This document shows, one piece after another, positions 1 through 13,980 of a stretch of DNA of 64,000 nucleotides. This DNA comes from Lanius collurio. Its lineage: Eukaryota > Chordata > Aves > Passeriformes > Laniidae. The DNA lies in the NCBI GenBank assembly GCA_020086605.1, contig JACBWW010000017.1:10046424-10110423 (forward strand). The letters run 5' to 3'. How positions within the stretch are numbered: position 1 is the first letter of the stretch; every line of letters begins with the position of its first letter. Position numbers and translations under genes: made by a program. The notes under the pieces are model-generated. The model saw only the letters and a list, made by a program, of their open reading frames with translations, had not been told where the DNA came from and searched no databases.

Positions 1-3000
1 AATTATATTGTTGCATTTAAACAGATACCCAGATAGATTCATATATAGATGGATATACATGAAAAACTCTTTAGATACCTTTATAGTGGCACAGCAAAAG
101 AGAATATTCTCTTGAATGAAAAATAGTAGAAAGAGAAGTGGTTTATAAAATAATAAAAATTATAATATGTAGACGAATCAGAACTGTAGCTTCATGACAC
201 ATTAACTGGTTCATTTATTTTTCTCTAAAATGGAACTGTGGATGGCCATGTCTTTTAGTTCAGCTTGCAGAAATAAAATCCAGCTTCAGAATTATAATTG
301 CTGAATATAAACTCCTGTATGTTATTTGAGTTGTTTTGCATTATCCCTTGTGAGGGTTTATTAGGAGATTAATAAGTAAAGAGTGAATGGAAGAAGCAGT
401 TTCTTTCCTGTCCTTCTATCTGAGAAATAACAGTGCACACTGTTTGGAAACTTCTGGCTTTGTGTGTGTATGTGCAGAGATCATGACATTTTTCATTTTT
501 GTGTTGTAAACAAGAGAGATCAACAGAATGTTTTGGAGCGGCAGTATCGTGTTTTTTAGTTAACTCTTAATTCAGCCCATATTCCTTGACAATAAATGTT
601 TACATATGACACCACTTGCACAGAAAACTGTTTGTTCATCACGGCCCGTAGTTACGGCTTTTTTTAAGGTCAGGCCTTGGTTGTCAATCAAAGGATAACA
701 TGGAACATATAAATTGGAATAGAACAACTCTGGAAATTTCTGAGTGTAAGGTGATAGAACTTAAGCAGAACACTGGCTTTTCAATTGCTTTTTTCCTTGT
801 TGGCATCTAATGAGCTTTTCTAGGAGCATAATATATTATTTCCTTTCATGGAGCTATACAGAGAGTCATTTCTGAGACAAGTCTTTTTGAAAATATCCAA
901 ATAAATGTAGAGTGGTCATTCTTCTCATCTCTTTTCACCATAAATAGGGCATGAAAGTTCTTTATTAGACTATTATATTTGTATCTTCTGCAAATCTGTT
1001 TTTACCAGTTGGAAATGACCCATGTTCTGGGTCAGAGCTGATAGGAGGCATGAAGCTGTGGTAATTCTTTAATGTGGGAGTCGTCTTTTACTGTACTTCT
1101 TGGAGAATGGCCTGAAATCAATGATTCCTGATACTGACTGTAACTCATTCCTTCTTCTGTACACTAAATGGCTGGGCTGTATCTGGGTTAGTGCAGCTTC
1201 TGAGGTCACGTTCTTCAGTATACATCAGAAAAAGAGCAACCTTGGAAAACTGGATCTACTGGGAGCAAAAGGAAGCTCACCCAAGCAGTAGTGTCAGTTT
1301 CTTAACATACATGGGTAGCTGTAGGAAGTGACTGGTACAATTAGTTTTGGAGGTAAACTACTGATGTTTGGGAGAAATTGTTGTTAGAAGATACTATGTT
1401 AATACAGACAATAGTTCCATGACATCTGTGTAAGTAGAGTTTGGGTTTTTTAATGGAATTTCTGTTCATGAAGTGCATCTTTTGGTTGAATTAATTTTCC
1501 ATATGTAATATATTTTTCACATAAAATAGACATTATTTGTGCAGTCTTCTTGTTCTTTGGGTTTTTTTTTTTTTTTGGTTTTTTTTTTAGAAATGAGGAT
1601 CCACTGAGTCTTATCCCATATTTATTTGTCTAAAATCCAGTTAAAGAACAACCACAAATCCTCAACCAAATAAAAAAACTTCAGGAATCTGTTTGCTAGA
1701 CTGTCAGACAGCATGGAAAATGGGTCTATGTGTATATTATGGCATTTATAAACAGATGTTTTCATCAGACAGAGTTACATAAACTGTGTGAATGTTTTGG
1801 TAATTACAGCTTTTAGCATCCTGTCTGAGAGTAAGACCAAATGGTTCAGGGTCTGACATGGTCATAGTGGAGCATTAAAAGAACGAACAACCTTTATTGC
1901 CTTTATGGGGATTCAACAACAATAATTGCCCTTGTAGTCATAAATTTGCCTGAAGTCTTTCAAGTGAAATTATAACCTCAAAAGACTAAACAAGGTCTCA
2001 TCTCTCATCACAAATCCTATCCCCAGTCTGTGGCCATAACAAGGAACTAAACCTTACAAACAAGCTGTGTTTTCCTAACTGCATAGGATACAAGGAGAAA
2101 GACTGGATAGCAAAAAATGATCAGGGTCCAAAATGATCTCTCTTAGTGACTATCCTAAAGGAGACATGGGCTATTTGCTGTAGAAATAATTAAAGTGAAA
2201 ACTTGGTTTACATTTTTGAATCATCTTTCAGAGTGTTACTTTGAAGAGGTCTTCAATCTATTTTACCCCTGTTGTAATGCTGTCTAGTGCAGGTTTTTTT
2301 TTTTAAATAAACAACCATAATTTGCATCGCTTTAGCCATTCAGAAGGTGAAACAAAGGAAAAACCCAATTTCTTCACTATTTGGAAAGTGGCAAATGAGT
2401 TAGCAGATGTGGAACTGTCACCATACTGTGTGGAGACTGTTCTGGTTGGGTTGTGATGCAGGGGTACAACTGCAGGTTAAAATCACAAGTGATTTTATGC
2501 ACTGACAGCCAGTAATTGAAGTACACAGATCATTCTAATGCATCATTTAGTCTACAAGCTGCAGAGTCTTTGATGAGGCTCTTGTTATCTATTGCAAATC
2601 ATCTGAAATTAAAAGTATAGCAAAATGGCTTCATTTTTCCTGTCCCCTTTCACCCAATCCTACAGCAAAGCCCCACGGAGACACCACGCTCAGCTAAATC
2701 GTAAAGGGTTAGATTATGTGTCCTCATTAAAAATTACTCCAAAATGCTGCAGTTAAGTGTAGTGGTGGTATTATGACTTGGCAGTTTTAGTATTATATTG
2801 ATCAATTTCCATTTCAAACGTGATAAAGCTGACATGGCCCACGGTCCCTAAAGATGTTTGGGAAATAAACTTCTTTTTAAAAAAAATTAAGGCATTTACT
2901 TGTAACTGATGGTGCATGCCACCCCTGGTCCCAGGAGGGCTTACCGCTGCATTTCCAGAAGAAATGAGAATTCCCTGTGTGAACCTGATGGCTTCTGTAC

Positions 3001-6000
3001 CATGAAATCTTCTCCTTTATGGTACCTTAGCTAAAAGTCACACACACACCTTTTTCAGCCAGATGTTGGGAGCATGTATGCTAAAGCTGGATTGTGCTGA
3101 AGTCAAGTACAGCTTTCTGGATTAGCAACTGAGTATTGTACACAAAAAAACTCCAAAACAATATATATATCTGTTAAATAACAGCATCCCAGCTGTCTCA
3201 GTAAATCCCAATGTCTAAGCTGCAGCGATGTTTTTCACCTGCACCTCTAGTTTTTCAGCACAGCTGTCTTTTAATTAGCTCTGGCAGTTGCAGTCATGGA
3301 AACCCCTGCAGGGATGGGGTTACAGGTAGCCAGGAGCACCTTAAGGCTGGGTGGTGTAGGTGTCTGTGGGGTGGGTAGGGTGTGGCAGTGCTGAGAGTGA
3401 TGATCCCTCTGCTCCTCCTCCAGCTTGAGGCTTGTCCCAGTGCTGTCACTCGTGGGTTAACAGGGAGTGCTGTCTCCCAAAAAGCCGTGACAAAGAAAGG
3501 AGTGGAGGATTTGTCTGCAGTTGGTTCATCTTCTGATGTTTCACTGTTTGGCTAACATCAATGTGACTGTGTGTGTGATTGCAGCTCTGGTATTTTATTC
3601 CAATCTGATGATAGCACTATTTTGAGCCTCTGAAGAAAGGTGAGAGGTGACAGTGCTGAGAAACAAAAAAAGTTACAGAAACCACGTCTCTCTGCTGTTC
3701 CAGCATTTATTTCTGCTGTCAGAAAAAAATTGCTGAGTGACTTGGATGCCTTCTGTATAAAATGAGCTGATTTAAGTCTTAGCAGGAGAAAGGCAATTGT
3801 CTACAGAAGTGGGCTACAAGCAGAAATATTTTGGTAGATGGGATGAATGTACTCTTCATGTCAGCACAGATAATATTAGGTGTAAACTCTGCAAAATTCT
3901 TTACATTAGTACAGATACACTGAACAGAGGCCTAATTTAACTCTCCTAGCTTAGATAATGTCACTTACATTGTGTGCTGTGACACTTGAGACTTTTTACA
4001 GCACAAATTTCCAATATGAACTTTGTGCAATGGGACTGTCCAATGTGATTCTGAGACCTGGTGATTAAATGATTGAAGAAGAACACATCCCTGGATGAAC
4101 ATCTTTCCTTCTCTCTTGCTCTTACCACACACTCCTGTGCAGGCGTAATGGATGGAGTGGAGAGTGGTCTTTGTATTTTATAAATAAAAATGTCTTTCTA
4201 AAAAGTTTCTGTTGAACATTGTAGATGTGAATCAGTAAAAAATGGAATTATCTATAAAGTACAGAAATATAAAAAACATCTTGTTAAATAGGAAGAAATT
4301 TCTGTTCATTCAGACTAGGTGATGATCTGTCAGACAGTGGATTATTGTTAGGTGACAATAACACATGCACTAACTGTATGGGTGGTTTTGTGCATAAAAT
4401 GATTTTTTGTTATTTTTTGTCAGATTATGATTTTGTTATTACACCTGTCCACCACTTTGAACAAGAGAAATTGTTGTTTTGGTTTATATGAACTGTGCCT
4501 CCCATCACCTGAAGAGAAGAATTGAACAAGAGAAGCAACAGTAAAAAATCAATTTGTACACACCATTCCCTGGCTTTTATGGCTTTGCTGAGGGACAGTT
4601 GTACAAAGGTGACTTTTACTTCCCCTTTCTAAGCAAGACACTGAGCAAGTTTCTAGTTTGCTGTGTGTTTAACCAGCACTGGAAAATTGGATTGTTTTTA
4701 GTTGCTGAAAGACACAAAGTTTTTACTCCTTTGTTGCAGGGTGAAGTAACTTAGGATGGTTATTTGTTAGGCTGGTTACCTGTGAAAACGTATTTTTACA
4801 AGGTTATCTTGTGCTGGTTGAATTTAAGCTTTAATGTCTTGAAATGGAAGACTTATTTTATACTACAAAGTCTTTCAAAAAAAGAAGTTATCGTCAATTA
4901 AGAAAACTTAGGTTTGATATGTCTGGGAAAAGATTGGTCTTGCACAGGAAGAAAACTGCTCTATTTCACAGTTAGACTAAGACCTGCATTTCTTAGCAAA
5001 GCCTGGCATATATTTACAAGAAACAAAGTTGTGCAGGACAATTGTAAGGGAATTGATGCTTCATCTAGAATATTGCACTAATACTGTTCCAGGCCAAAGA
5101 AATATCAGTATGACAAGCAGGAAAAGGAAATACTCATGATGGAATGAAGTAGTGATTTAAGAAGGAGCCAAAAATCTATGTGCTATAAATAAAGAAAGTA
5201 ATAACTTAAAGAAAATAATAACTGCAAATGTTCACTGGTGTTTATTATTTTAGAGGTTTTTTAGATTCCTAAAAGGGGCAGTATTGCAAAATATGTTGGA
5301 CTTCAATCCTGTTTTAAAAATAGGTATTCTCTCTAGATTATCTGATTTGTCATGAAGATTGACACACATTGACTGGAAAAAATACTCTGCTTCTGAAGGA
5401 AGGATACTTATATTTATTATGGTATATTTAGAATCCTCTTTTGAAAAGCTAAGCATAATTTCGGCTCCATGTATTATTTCAGTTGGAAGGAACTGTAAGC
5501 TATCAGTAACACTGACTTTAGGTTAAAGGTAACTCCCATCATTAAAAATTTGCCTCTGTGCTTTTGTTGGCTTTTAGTGATCAGACTGGGTAAGGACTAA
5601 TAACCTTTAGAAGTTGAAGAATTTGTACAGCTTGTAGGAAAGATGTGCAGACAAATTCATCAATTAAAAAGAGAGAGAAAAATTATCAGTCTCAGTAGGA
5701 TCAATGTATCTCTGTCAGCACAATCTCCATCTGCTGCTGTTCTACAAATGTGACTGTATTTGTATACCTTCAGGCACACCAGGCAAAGCATTATTATGTG
5801 GAATAATAAATTCAAGTTTTGAACTCTACAGCATGCTGTTCTGGTCTAAAGGACAGTACCTGGAGAAGTGAGACTGCTTTGATTGTAAAATTGATTACAT
5901 ACAGAGACTTGGGAAAATTCTACTGTGGCCATAGCTGTCACTGAATGGGCTCATTTGGTACATTTGCTCTCAGTGAGAACGAATCTGAGGAGCATGATGC

Positions 6001-6287
6001 TCTGAAAGCCTTGCTGAGTATGTCCTTGGGAATCTGTGCACTGGAGGTTTGAGGATGGAAAAAGAAGAAGGGAATCATGAGTGGGTGCAAGATCTACAAC
6101 TGCACCAAGGCTTTGGTTGGGCATCCCTGGCATTAAGGAAAGGGAGTGCTTGCCCTGGAGTGGCCGAGCAATCGCGCTGTCCGTGGGCCCAGTCTTCCTT
6201 TTGTACTCGTTTAATAACCAGCTGCATTGTTCATGTGCAAGGACTGGTTGTTTTTTATAAGACACTTTTTTGTTTCTTTTAAACTAG
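1..6287 (+). other. PARD3: PARD3 intron, 3' portion (upstream of first visible exon)
   Basis: This is AT-rich non-coding sequence. No upstream PARD3 exon was recognised by looking for the conserved protein that precedes the 6288 exon. The intron ends in a T-rich tract and TAG at 6285-6287. Short simple tracts include two T runs at 1562-1588 and a small TA run near 3163-3170. The ORFs here are short, and none shows a family motif I know. No RNA gene or interspersed repeat was recognised. Confidence 0.8.
1562..1588. repeat. Poly-T tract, interrupted
   Basis: A run of 15 T, then GG, then 10 T, ending in AG. It is a simple tract in intron sequence. It resembles a polypyrimidine tract, but no exon is recognisable after it. 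Confidence 0.8.
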
Positions 6288-6509
<222 letters not shown>

Positions 6510-6927
6510 TAGGCTCTCGAAGTGTGATAGAAGCACCAGCAGTATGCTGACTAAATTTGTATGAGATTCCTTCTGCTTCCAAAAAACCCGCTCTAAAACT
6601 GAAATGGACTCCTAAAAATGATTTAATTTTTTGAGTTCGTAAACACATATAGTATATGGAATGCTGCTGTTCTTCACAACTGATACCATCAGAGTTATTT
6701 TAATTAATATTATTTTGATAAACACTGCCACTGAATTCTAATAATAATAAAAATAATACATATTAGCCAAATGTGGGTCAGTTTTGACACTGCCCTTTAA
6801 AATGTTTATTATTTTTACCATAAAGCATATTAATTATAAATTTAAACACAGTGTTATATTTATTTAGTGTATATTTATATTGCTTTTTATCTTAGGCTTT
6901 TTTGAGACACTCAGTAGTTCCAATTTG

Positions 6928-6956
6928 TTATTTATTTATTTAATAATTTATTTATT
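6928..6956. repeat. (TTTA)n-like simple repeat
   Basis: An imperfect tetranucleotide tract of TTTA units interrupted by TAATAA. A nearby AAT-rich tract lies at about 6739-6760. Both look like ordinary intronic low-complexity sequence. Confidence 0.75.
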
Positions 6957-8091
6957 AGCTGGTAGTCACAGAAGTTTAAAGGTCTGAAATTCAAATTACC
7001 TAGAAGTCAGCTCATGTCTTTGTATGTGCCTGAAATTTTCAAAGAAGTGTCTTCAAGTGTATAAAGAAAATGCGTCTTTAATATGGAAATTGGAAATACA
7101 ACAGCAAGCTCATATGTAGGGTAGTGCATATGTAGGATTATTACCTCATTTTTCTTCTTTATGCAATGTGACAAGAAAATATTGAATTTCTGCATTGAAC
7201 AAAAATGTACAAATTTTCTATTTTACAGCAATAGGGCATAAACCCAGAATTTGCTTCATAGAGAAGAGCTTCAAAATGAAATTTGCTATTTGACACAGCC
7301 CAATTTAGTGTGTGAATGGAGGGGAAGGTTTATAATCCAACACTGGGCTGCTGTCCTGGGACTACTCTCCTTCACCCACAAATCCCTTATTCATATTTGA
7401 AGTCCAGCATTGCCAAATCATATCACACTCCAAACATTCTTTATTCAACCCCATTCTTGATTCAAGAAGAGCTTAAATAATATCACAGAGTATTAAAAAA
7501 ACCCTAAACACCCTCCCAAATGTGAGCTATTAACTATTTCTATGTCTTGTAATTATTTGCAAATTAATTATGTTTGATGAGAAAAATTCTATCTTTGGTC
7601 TTTCTGTTCTTTCCTCTGCACTTTTAATTCCAGTGTTCCTTCCTCCAAGAAGATGCAGTGTTAGCTTGGTGAAGTGAGCTGCTGTCTCTGTATCAGCCTG
7701 TGTAGAAAGGGAAAGTCGGTGCCCAGATTTGAAGGCACCTCCTGTGTCAGTTCTGCTTGTTTGATATTTTCAAGGCATATTTCCATGCATCATTAGATTT
7801 GTACTGTGGCAGTTAATGAAACTGTTGTCTCAGCAAAAGAAGTTGGATTAGAAATCTTAGTAGTGATCATCTTGTAAAATGTCGGGTATGTGAAATTTTA
7901 ATGTATGATGTTTCATATTAAGCTTTGTATTGATTTTAGTCTCTGAACAGCTTAACTAGTTCAATTTGTTCACCAGTCAGGTAAATAATTTGCCAGTAGT
8001 GGTAGATTGGAAGCATATTTATACCAGCATATTGTTAACTGTTTGCAGTTTGAAATTGTAAGTGTGCTGTTTCTTTAGAGCAAGTTTTCTG

Positions 8092-8092
<1 letters not shown>

Positions 8093-8130
<38 letters not shown>

Positions 8131-8160
8131 TTTGGGGGGGGTGGGGTTTGAGAGAGAGAG
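8093..8160. repeat. Poly-T (37) followed by G-rich and (GA)n tract
   Basis: An uninterrupted run of 37 T at 8093-8129 is followed by GTTT, a run of eight G, TGGGG, and an AG dinucleotide tract to 8160. The T run could be the reversed poly(A) tail of a retrocopy inserted on the minus strand, but no recognisable gene body sits on the downstream side. Copy-number error in assembly is likely for such a homopolymer. Confidence 0.85.
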
Positions 8161-9557
8161 GCTTTATTTATATTTCTGCATGTACCTGAAAGACCAGGAT
8201 CCTTTTGCAGTTTCATATCAGCAGGGTAATTAATTGGACTGAAACCTGTTTAGCAGGATACATACAGGAGAAGAAAGTCTGTTGGGAGAGTGGGATGCAC
8301 TATAGGGAGAGAGGAAGGGCCTGGTAGGGGATGGAGTAGCTGCAGGTAGAGTTGTTCTTCCACATCTTTACATCTTTTGGCATTTTTAATATCTTCTTCA
8401 GTATCCTCTGTGGGATTTGGTTTCTCACTGGTTAAACCTTCACTTCTGAGAAGGATTGCAATGAGGTTGCAATCTGGCATAATCAATTAATTTAGCAACT
8501 CCCAGTTGTGTTCCCATGTGCTCGGCAGAGCTGTGGAGGGGCTGGAGTGCTCTGTGCACCCTGCCAGGCTGTACATAAAGAGCAGCAGACAGCAGGTCTG
8601 GCACCAGGGGTAAGGCAGCCCACAGTGCCAAGGAACCTGTGGGGCAGAACCCATTACAGATACCAGGGGTGTTAATAGTCCTGATCTAACCTGCCTTTAT
8701 GGCTCTTTAGAGAAGATGGTAGAAAAATTTGAGTTCATCTTGCAGACTCCAGAGACTTCTTGTTGGATGAAGGCTCTTCTGGCTGGGCTCAAATTACTTC
8801 TCTCAAAGCTTGCCTTATCTCATCCTTTTGAATATAAGGTGAAAAAGATTCCTGGGTGATTTTTGTCATGTTCTACCATAAATGAACATTCACTGGAATT
8901 ACATTTTGAAGGTGTGATGTGCCGAAGAAATACAATTATTTTTGTGCAGACGACGCCTCATTTCCTATAAACAGCACTAGGGAGCAAACTGTAACTCTGT
9001 AGCATCACAGCTCATTGTGAAGATGAAGCTACAAGAGACATTGTTTCTAGGAAACCATTATAAACTACTGCAGCATGGATTACTAAGGGCACAGAATTGG
9101 ATATGTTCAAGTAGGTGTTAGGGAAGTACTTCTGTAATCTTGTCTGGTTTTAGCACCTAAAAATGGAGGAATGCATGAAGTCCTTTAAAATTCCTGGCAG
9201 TAATTGCTTTTGCTCATATCTGTTGAGTTTTACTTGGGCTTTAGTAAATTAGAGTGATACATCAAATAAATGTAAAAGATTGTCTGCTTTACGAGTCCTT
9301 TAAGGGCTTCTGGTTGTATGTGCTGGTTAGCTGTATCTGCCTAGCAGTTGTTCCCAGTTAGTTCCAGAGCCCCCTGGTTGTCCACAGGGCAAATTCCATG
9401 TGTTTCTCAGTAACTTGGTATTTCCAAGCCCATGAGATAAGTTATGTGAAACGCTGTACCAAAGAATAATTTCATCACTATGAAGCTGAAAATGCAAATT
9501 CAGTTTCAGAATACATTTAGAAGGGTAAGGATTTTTAAGAGACTTTTAATAAAAGCA

Positions 9558-9800
9558 TGTAGTGATAGGACAAGGAGGAATGGCTTTAAACTGACAAAGA
9601 GTAGGTTTAGATAAGGAAGAAATTTTTCACTGGGAGGGCAGTGAGGAACTGAAACAAGTTGCTCCAAGAAGTTGTGGATGTCCCATCCCATCAAGGCCAG
9701 GCTGGATGGAGCTTTGAGCACCTGGTCTAGTGAAAGGTACCCCTAGCCACGGTAGGGGGGTTGGAACTATAGGTGAACCCTTGTGTGATTCTGTGATTGT
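9558..9800 (+). mobile_element. CR1 LINE 3'-end fragment
   Basis: This is the terminal part of a chicken repeat 1 (CR1) non-LTR retrotransposon in sense orientation. It shows the characteristic order: a segment like AGGAAGAAATTTTTCAC, a segment around GTTGTGGATGTCCCATCCC, a segment around GGCCAGGCTGGATGGAGCTT, then a GGTAGGGGGGTTGGAAC block and an end with the short GATTCTGTGATT repeat typical of CR1 3' termini. It is heavily 5'-truncated, as is usual for CR1, and carries no intact reading frame. CR1 is the dominant LINE of birds and other sauropsids. Confidence 0.88.
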
Positions 9801-12800
9801 ATTTCTTACTCTTTCACTCAATTAATTTTTTCTTACAGATTGTCAAGTTCTAGGGAAAAAAGTGCAATCTTTAATTTGATTCTGAAATATCTTAAAAAAA
9901 AGAAAAAGTTGGTTTTTATTCTTGGCCTTGCCCTCCACAACACCTTCCTTTTCCCCACAGCAACTAAACTTTAAAGAATAGTTGAAAAATCTTATTTTCT
10001 CTGAAATGTATTCATATATATGATAATGTCACTTTTATTTGAGAGCTCTTTTTTCCCTCAGTTCACCTCAAGACTTGCTTGGGTCCTTATCAATTCTGGC
10101 CTCATGCTGTTTCATACCAAGGAGGCATGAAAGGGAATGCATGAAAGAGTTCAAGTTTTCACCAGTTCATTAAGTTTAGGTACACAGAAACTTTCTCTCA
10201 GGTGGTCGTTTTAGTTTTATTAGTCAAATATTGGAACTGACAGCAAACAAGATACCTTGAACTGAAACAGCTTGCTCAGCTGGTTGGGAATGGGTGTGAG
10301 GACAGCAGGAGAGGAAATCATAAAACAGCCCCAGTTAAGTATGAACCAGTTGATCAGATTTGCAACTATGATGAGTTTGGTTCAGTTAAAACCATATAAC
10401 ATAGATGTACATTTTTTTAAAGTACATTTATGTATTTGGTGTATATCTCTATTTATTGTTGCATGAAAACAAGGTAGGAGATGGGGTAAAATTTCATAGT
10501 TTTTACTGAAGAACATTTCTGATTCCTAAGTGCCCTGTAGCTTTCTGGTACCCAGTAAAAGCCAGAGACTGGAGCAACTCAAACACATTCTGAGATGGCA
10601 AGAGAAGCTGGTTACTGCTGCTGTTTTCTTGTGCAGAAATGGGCTGTATGGAGCACTTCCCTAAGTTATTTTTGTTGATGACATCTGTCCAGAGTAATCT
10701 GGTACAGTTTCTCTGATTTCTGTTGCATCAGGATCAGACGTGGAAGTAGCATAAGGTTCTTGTATCTCCAGCTGTAGAGTACCTGCCTTCAGTTTGTATT
10801 TTCAGCAAAATAAGGCCTGCTTTTAATATGATTGAATATGCAATCTTCAAACATTTGGATACTATTAATTAATGCGTTTCAGTGCTGTCAGTTGAAAAAA
10901 AAAATAATCAAAGCTTCAGAGGTAGGTTGGTGGATTTAAACCACTAATTTCATGTGGATTTGTCAAATTTTCATTTAACAACAAAAAACCTGTTTCTATT
11001 TCATGGCTTAAGTAAAAGGCAGCAATGCAGCTCATTTGTTTTGTTTGTTTCTAAATGTTTCATAGTGTTATGGCTAAAGTATATATTTTTGTTTTCACTA
11101 GTGCACTTCTTTTGTATTTATCCTTGTCTGACAGGTGTATTTCAGATTTTTTGCCTAGGTTTTACTTTTTAATATAACTTTAACTGCAGTGGAATTCTGT
11201 TTGATGGCCTGAAAATGGGGAGGCTCAAGGGTGGAGGCTCTTATCACAAACTCCTCTCATGTAGAGATTTAAACTGCAGTAAAAATTATTGTTGTTATAA
11301 GGAGCTGGGCTTTAAGATTTGGAAAAATGAATACCTAGGCTTAAGTTGGAGGAATAGTTTTTAACTGGTTATCCATTACTCCATAATATGTCAGAGTAGA
11401 GTTTATTGCTTTCCTCTTTCTCACAGAAGGACTGTGCACTTCATAGTTTGTCTCTTGGGATAACAACCTTAATGAACATAGAACCATGGCAGTATATACA
11501 TTATAAAATAAAAGATGGTTTTGAAGCTAATCATATTCCCTATGAAGGATTTCCTGTCACAAGGATACAGAAATGCTCGTGTTCAGAGCTCTAGGCATAT
11601 TGCAGAGAGCTGTCTTTTTGGAAGGTCATCAGTGGAGGTCCTGCATGAAAGGTGGGGGATGTGTGTGTGTAACCATGAGGCTGCCCAGGGTTTGTGAAAT
11701 TAGGCAAGAACACTCTGAGGCTGATCATGGGACAAGTAAATGTCACCAAATGTCATGTGTTTGCTTGTTGCTGGCTTGGAACATGATTTAGTGTTGAGTA
11801 ATTTGGCACAGTTGTAACCAGGGGCAGGTAGAAGAAGTAACCACTGCACTGGTGGAGGATTCACTTAAGGTTTGTGTCAATCAAAGAGCTGGTTGGAAGA
11901 CCTCAAGGTGCCACTACAAGAGTTCAAACTTTCCCAGTTCCATATTCCACTTGCAAATAAATGTTTTTTACTACTTGAGATGAGTTCTTGGCCCTGTGAT
12001 CTCACTGGCTTCACTCTGATAGGGCTGTCAACACCCTGAGTGCTACAGCAGTTGTTTCTTCAGGATTTTGTTATATAACGATGGTGAAAAGCTTGTTTTG
12101 GCCCAAGAATATTTTCTCTTAGCTGGTGCTTCTACAGGTAATTAGGTATTGACTGCTCCCTTAATTTCTTTATATTGGCAAGATGTGAACTATTTCAGCA
12201 TAGGAGCTCAAATGCTAAGCTGAAATGTAAGCTGTCAAATGCTGGCTTCTCAGCCTCCACTCAGGATGAAGAGGGACAATTACAGCTCAGCAAGTGCAGT
12301 GGTCTGAGGGAGCCAAATGCCCTGTCTGGCTGCCAGCAGAGCACCCTGACATCTTGGAGCTGTTACTAACTACTCGTGTAATAATGATTTCCTTTTTTTT
12401 CTCCCTTTTTCCTTCACTAATCACCTCTGAGGAATATTTTGTTTATGTAATATGGTCAAAATTCATACACAATTTCTAATAGTATTTGACTTGCCATAAG
12501 ACTGTTGTGGTATCAGGGTAACACTGATATGTATGGGACCACAATTAAGTAATTATTCTCTAGATTTGTTTCAGTGTTCTCCCTCTGTTGCATTTATTAG
12601 ATAGGAAATATGCTATGCATAGTGAGCTCCAAAGTGAGAAACCTATATTTCAGTGATTTTAATGTGAGTAGCTACAAAAAACTGCCCAAATTGCTCCTGT
12701 TTACCACTGGAGTATAGATCTGCATCAAGCTGAGGCGTGCATGAGCTCAGCTGGTCTAGGCTGGACCTGCTGAGCTGCTTCAAGCAGCTGAGGCTGTGGT

Positions 12801-13798
12801 GAAGGGCCCAGGTCCCACAGACACATCTCGACCTGGGGATTGCTGGAGCTGGTTCTGTGTTACGTGTCAGAATGCTTAAAAAGGGGCAGGGAAGGGCAAA
12901 GCAAGCTCTTATGATGGGCATGTTAGTTCTCTGTTTCTGTATTTATGGTTTCTGCTTTTAAGGTTAAAATTTTTACCATGTTTTTCTGTGGTGAGAATCA
13001 GAATCACAGGTCTGTTCTAAATATAAATCTGACTTTGGATCTAACTTGATTCAGATCCAAATTTCTAAATCTAATCATAATTTCCATATTTAAAAGCCAT
13101 TTGATTTTTAAAGCCTATCTTGATCTTTTTCTGTTTTTTTTTTATATATTCCTACACCCATGGAGAGTTTTCATGTCTTCTGAATTCAATAGAATATCCA
13201 TGTTTTCCTGTATAAGCCTTAGATGTGAATATGTTAATACAGATATTTGTTAAATATTCTTTGAATGTTTGTGGATAACCACAGAAACAAAGAAGTCTTA
13301 AAGAGAAAGACTTATTTTTATTCTGAATGCATCAGTGTGTACAGAGATAGAATCAAATTTCAAGATACAACCAATGCAGTACATATTAGTGTTAAGAAAA
13401 TATTAATGTGGAATTTAGAAATCTGTGCACTTTCATAGAAAATGGACATTTGTGGACATGACTTTAATTGTATATTTTGAAGAGAGAAGACTCTTCTTAT
13501 TTGTCTTGGAGTCATGAACAGATTTGAAGTTGTTTTTCAGTGCTGAGGATTTCAGTTTATATGAGGTAGGAGGTTGGAATAAACAGCTTTATTGCTTGGG
13601 GACAGCTGTAGTGGTGATGCTTTTATAAAAACTGTTTCATGCTGGCATCTATCTTGTTCTCCTTTCAAAAATAATATGTCATTTCATACTGTGTATTAAA
13701 TAGGTGAGACAGTTGGGGGCTACCATCTACTTTCAGTTATATGCTGCTGTGTAGATATGAATTCAGTGGCAGAATGTAACTCCATATGTGTCCATATT

Positions 13799-13817
13799 AA
13801 AAAAAAAAAAAAAAAAA
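13799..13817. repeat. Poly-A tract (19 A)
   Basis: An uninterrupted A run followed by an A/C-rich segment. It lies about 160 nt before the antisense CR1 copy and is not obviously part of it. Confidence 0.8.
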
Positions 13818-13980
13818 GCCAAACCAAAGCCAGAAAAGGCAATTTTACAAAAATACTCATGTTTTTTAATTATTATAGGAGAAGACATGCATCATGTTCA
13901 GGTGTGTATATCCTGACACTCAAGCACTCTCAAAGGTGTTTATGTATTAGCAGGCAGATGATGGGCTGGTCTGAAATTTA

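Noticed and set aside
539..550. CGGCAGTATCGT, resembling part of U4 snRNA
   Set aside because: Only about 11 nt match, and the sequence downstream does not follow U4, so this is taken as chance.
5951..6282. Overlapping frames of 104 (-) and 77 (+) codons just before the first exon
   Set aside because: They end in the polypyrimidine region of the intron, have no family motif, and the + frame is not in phase with any PARD3 sequence.
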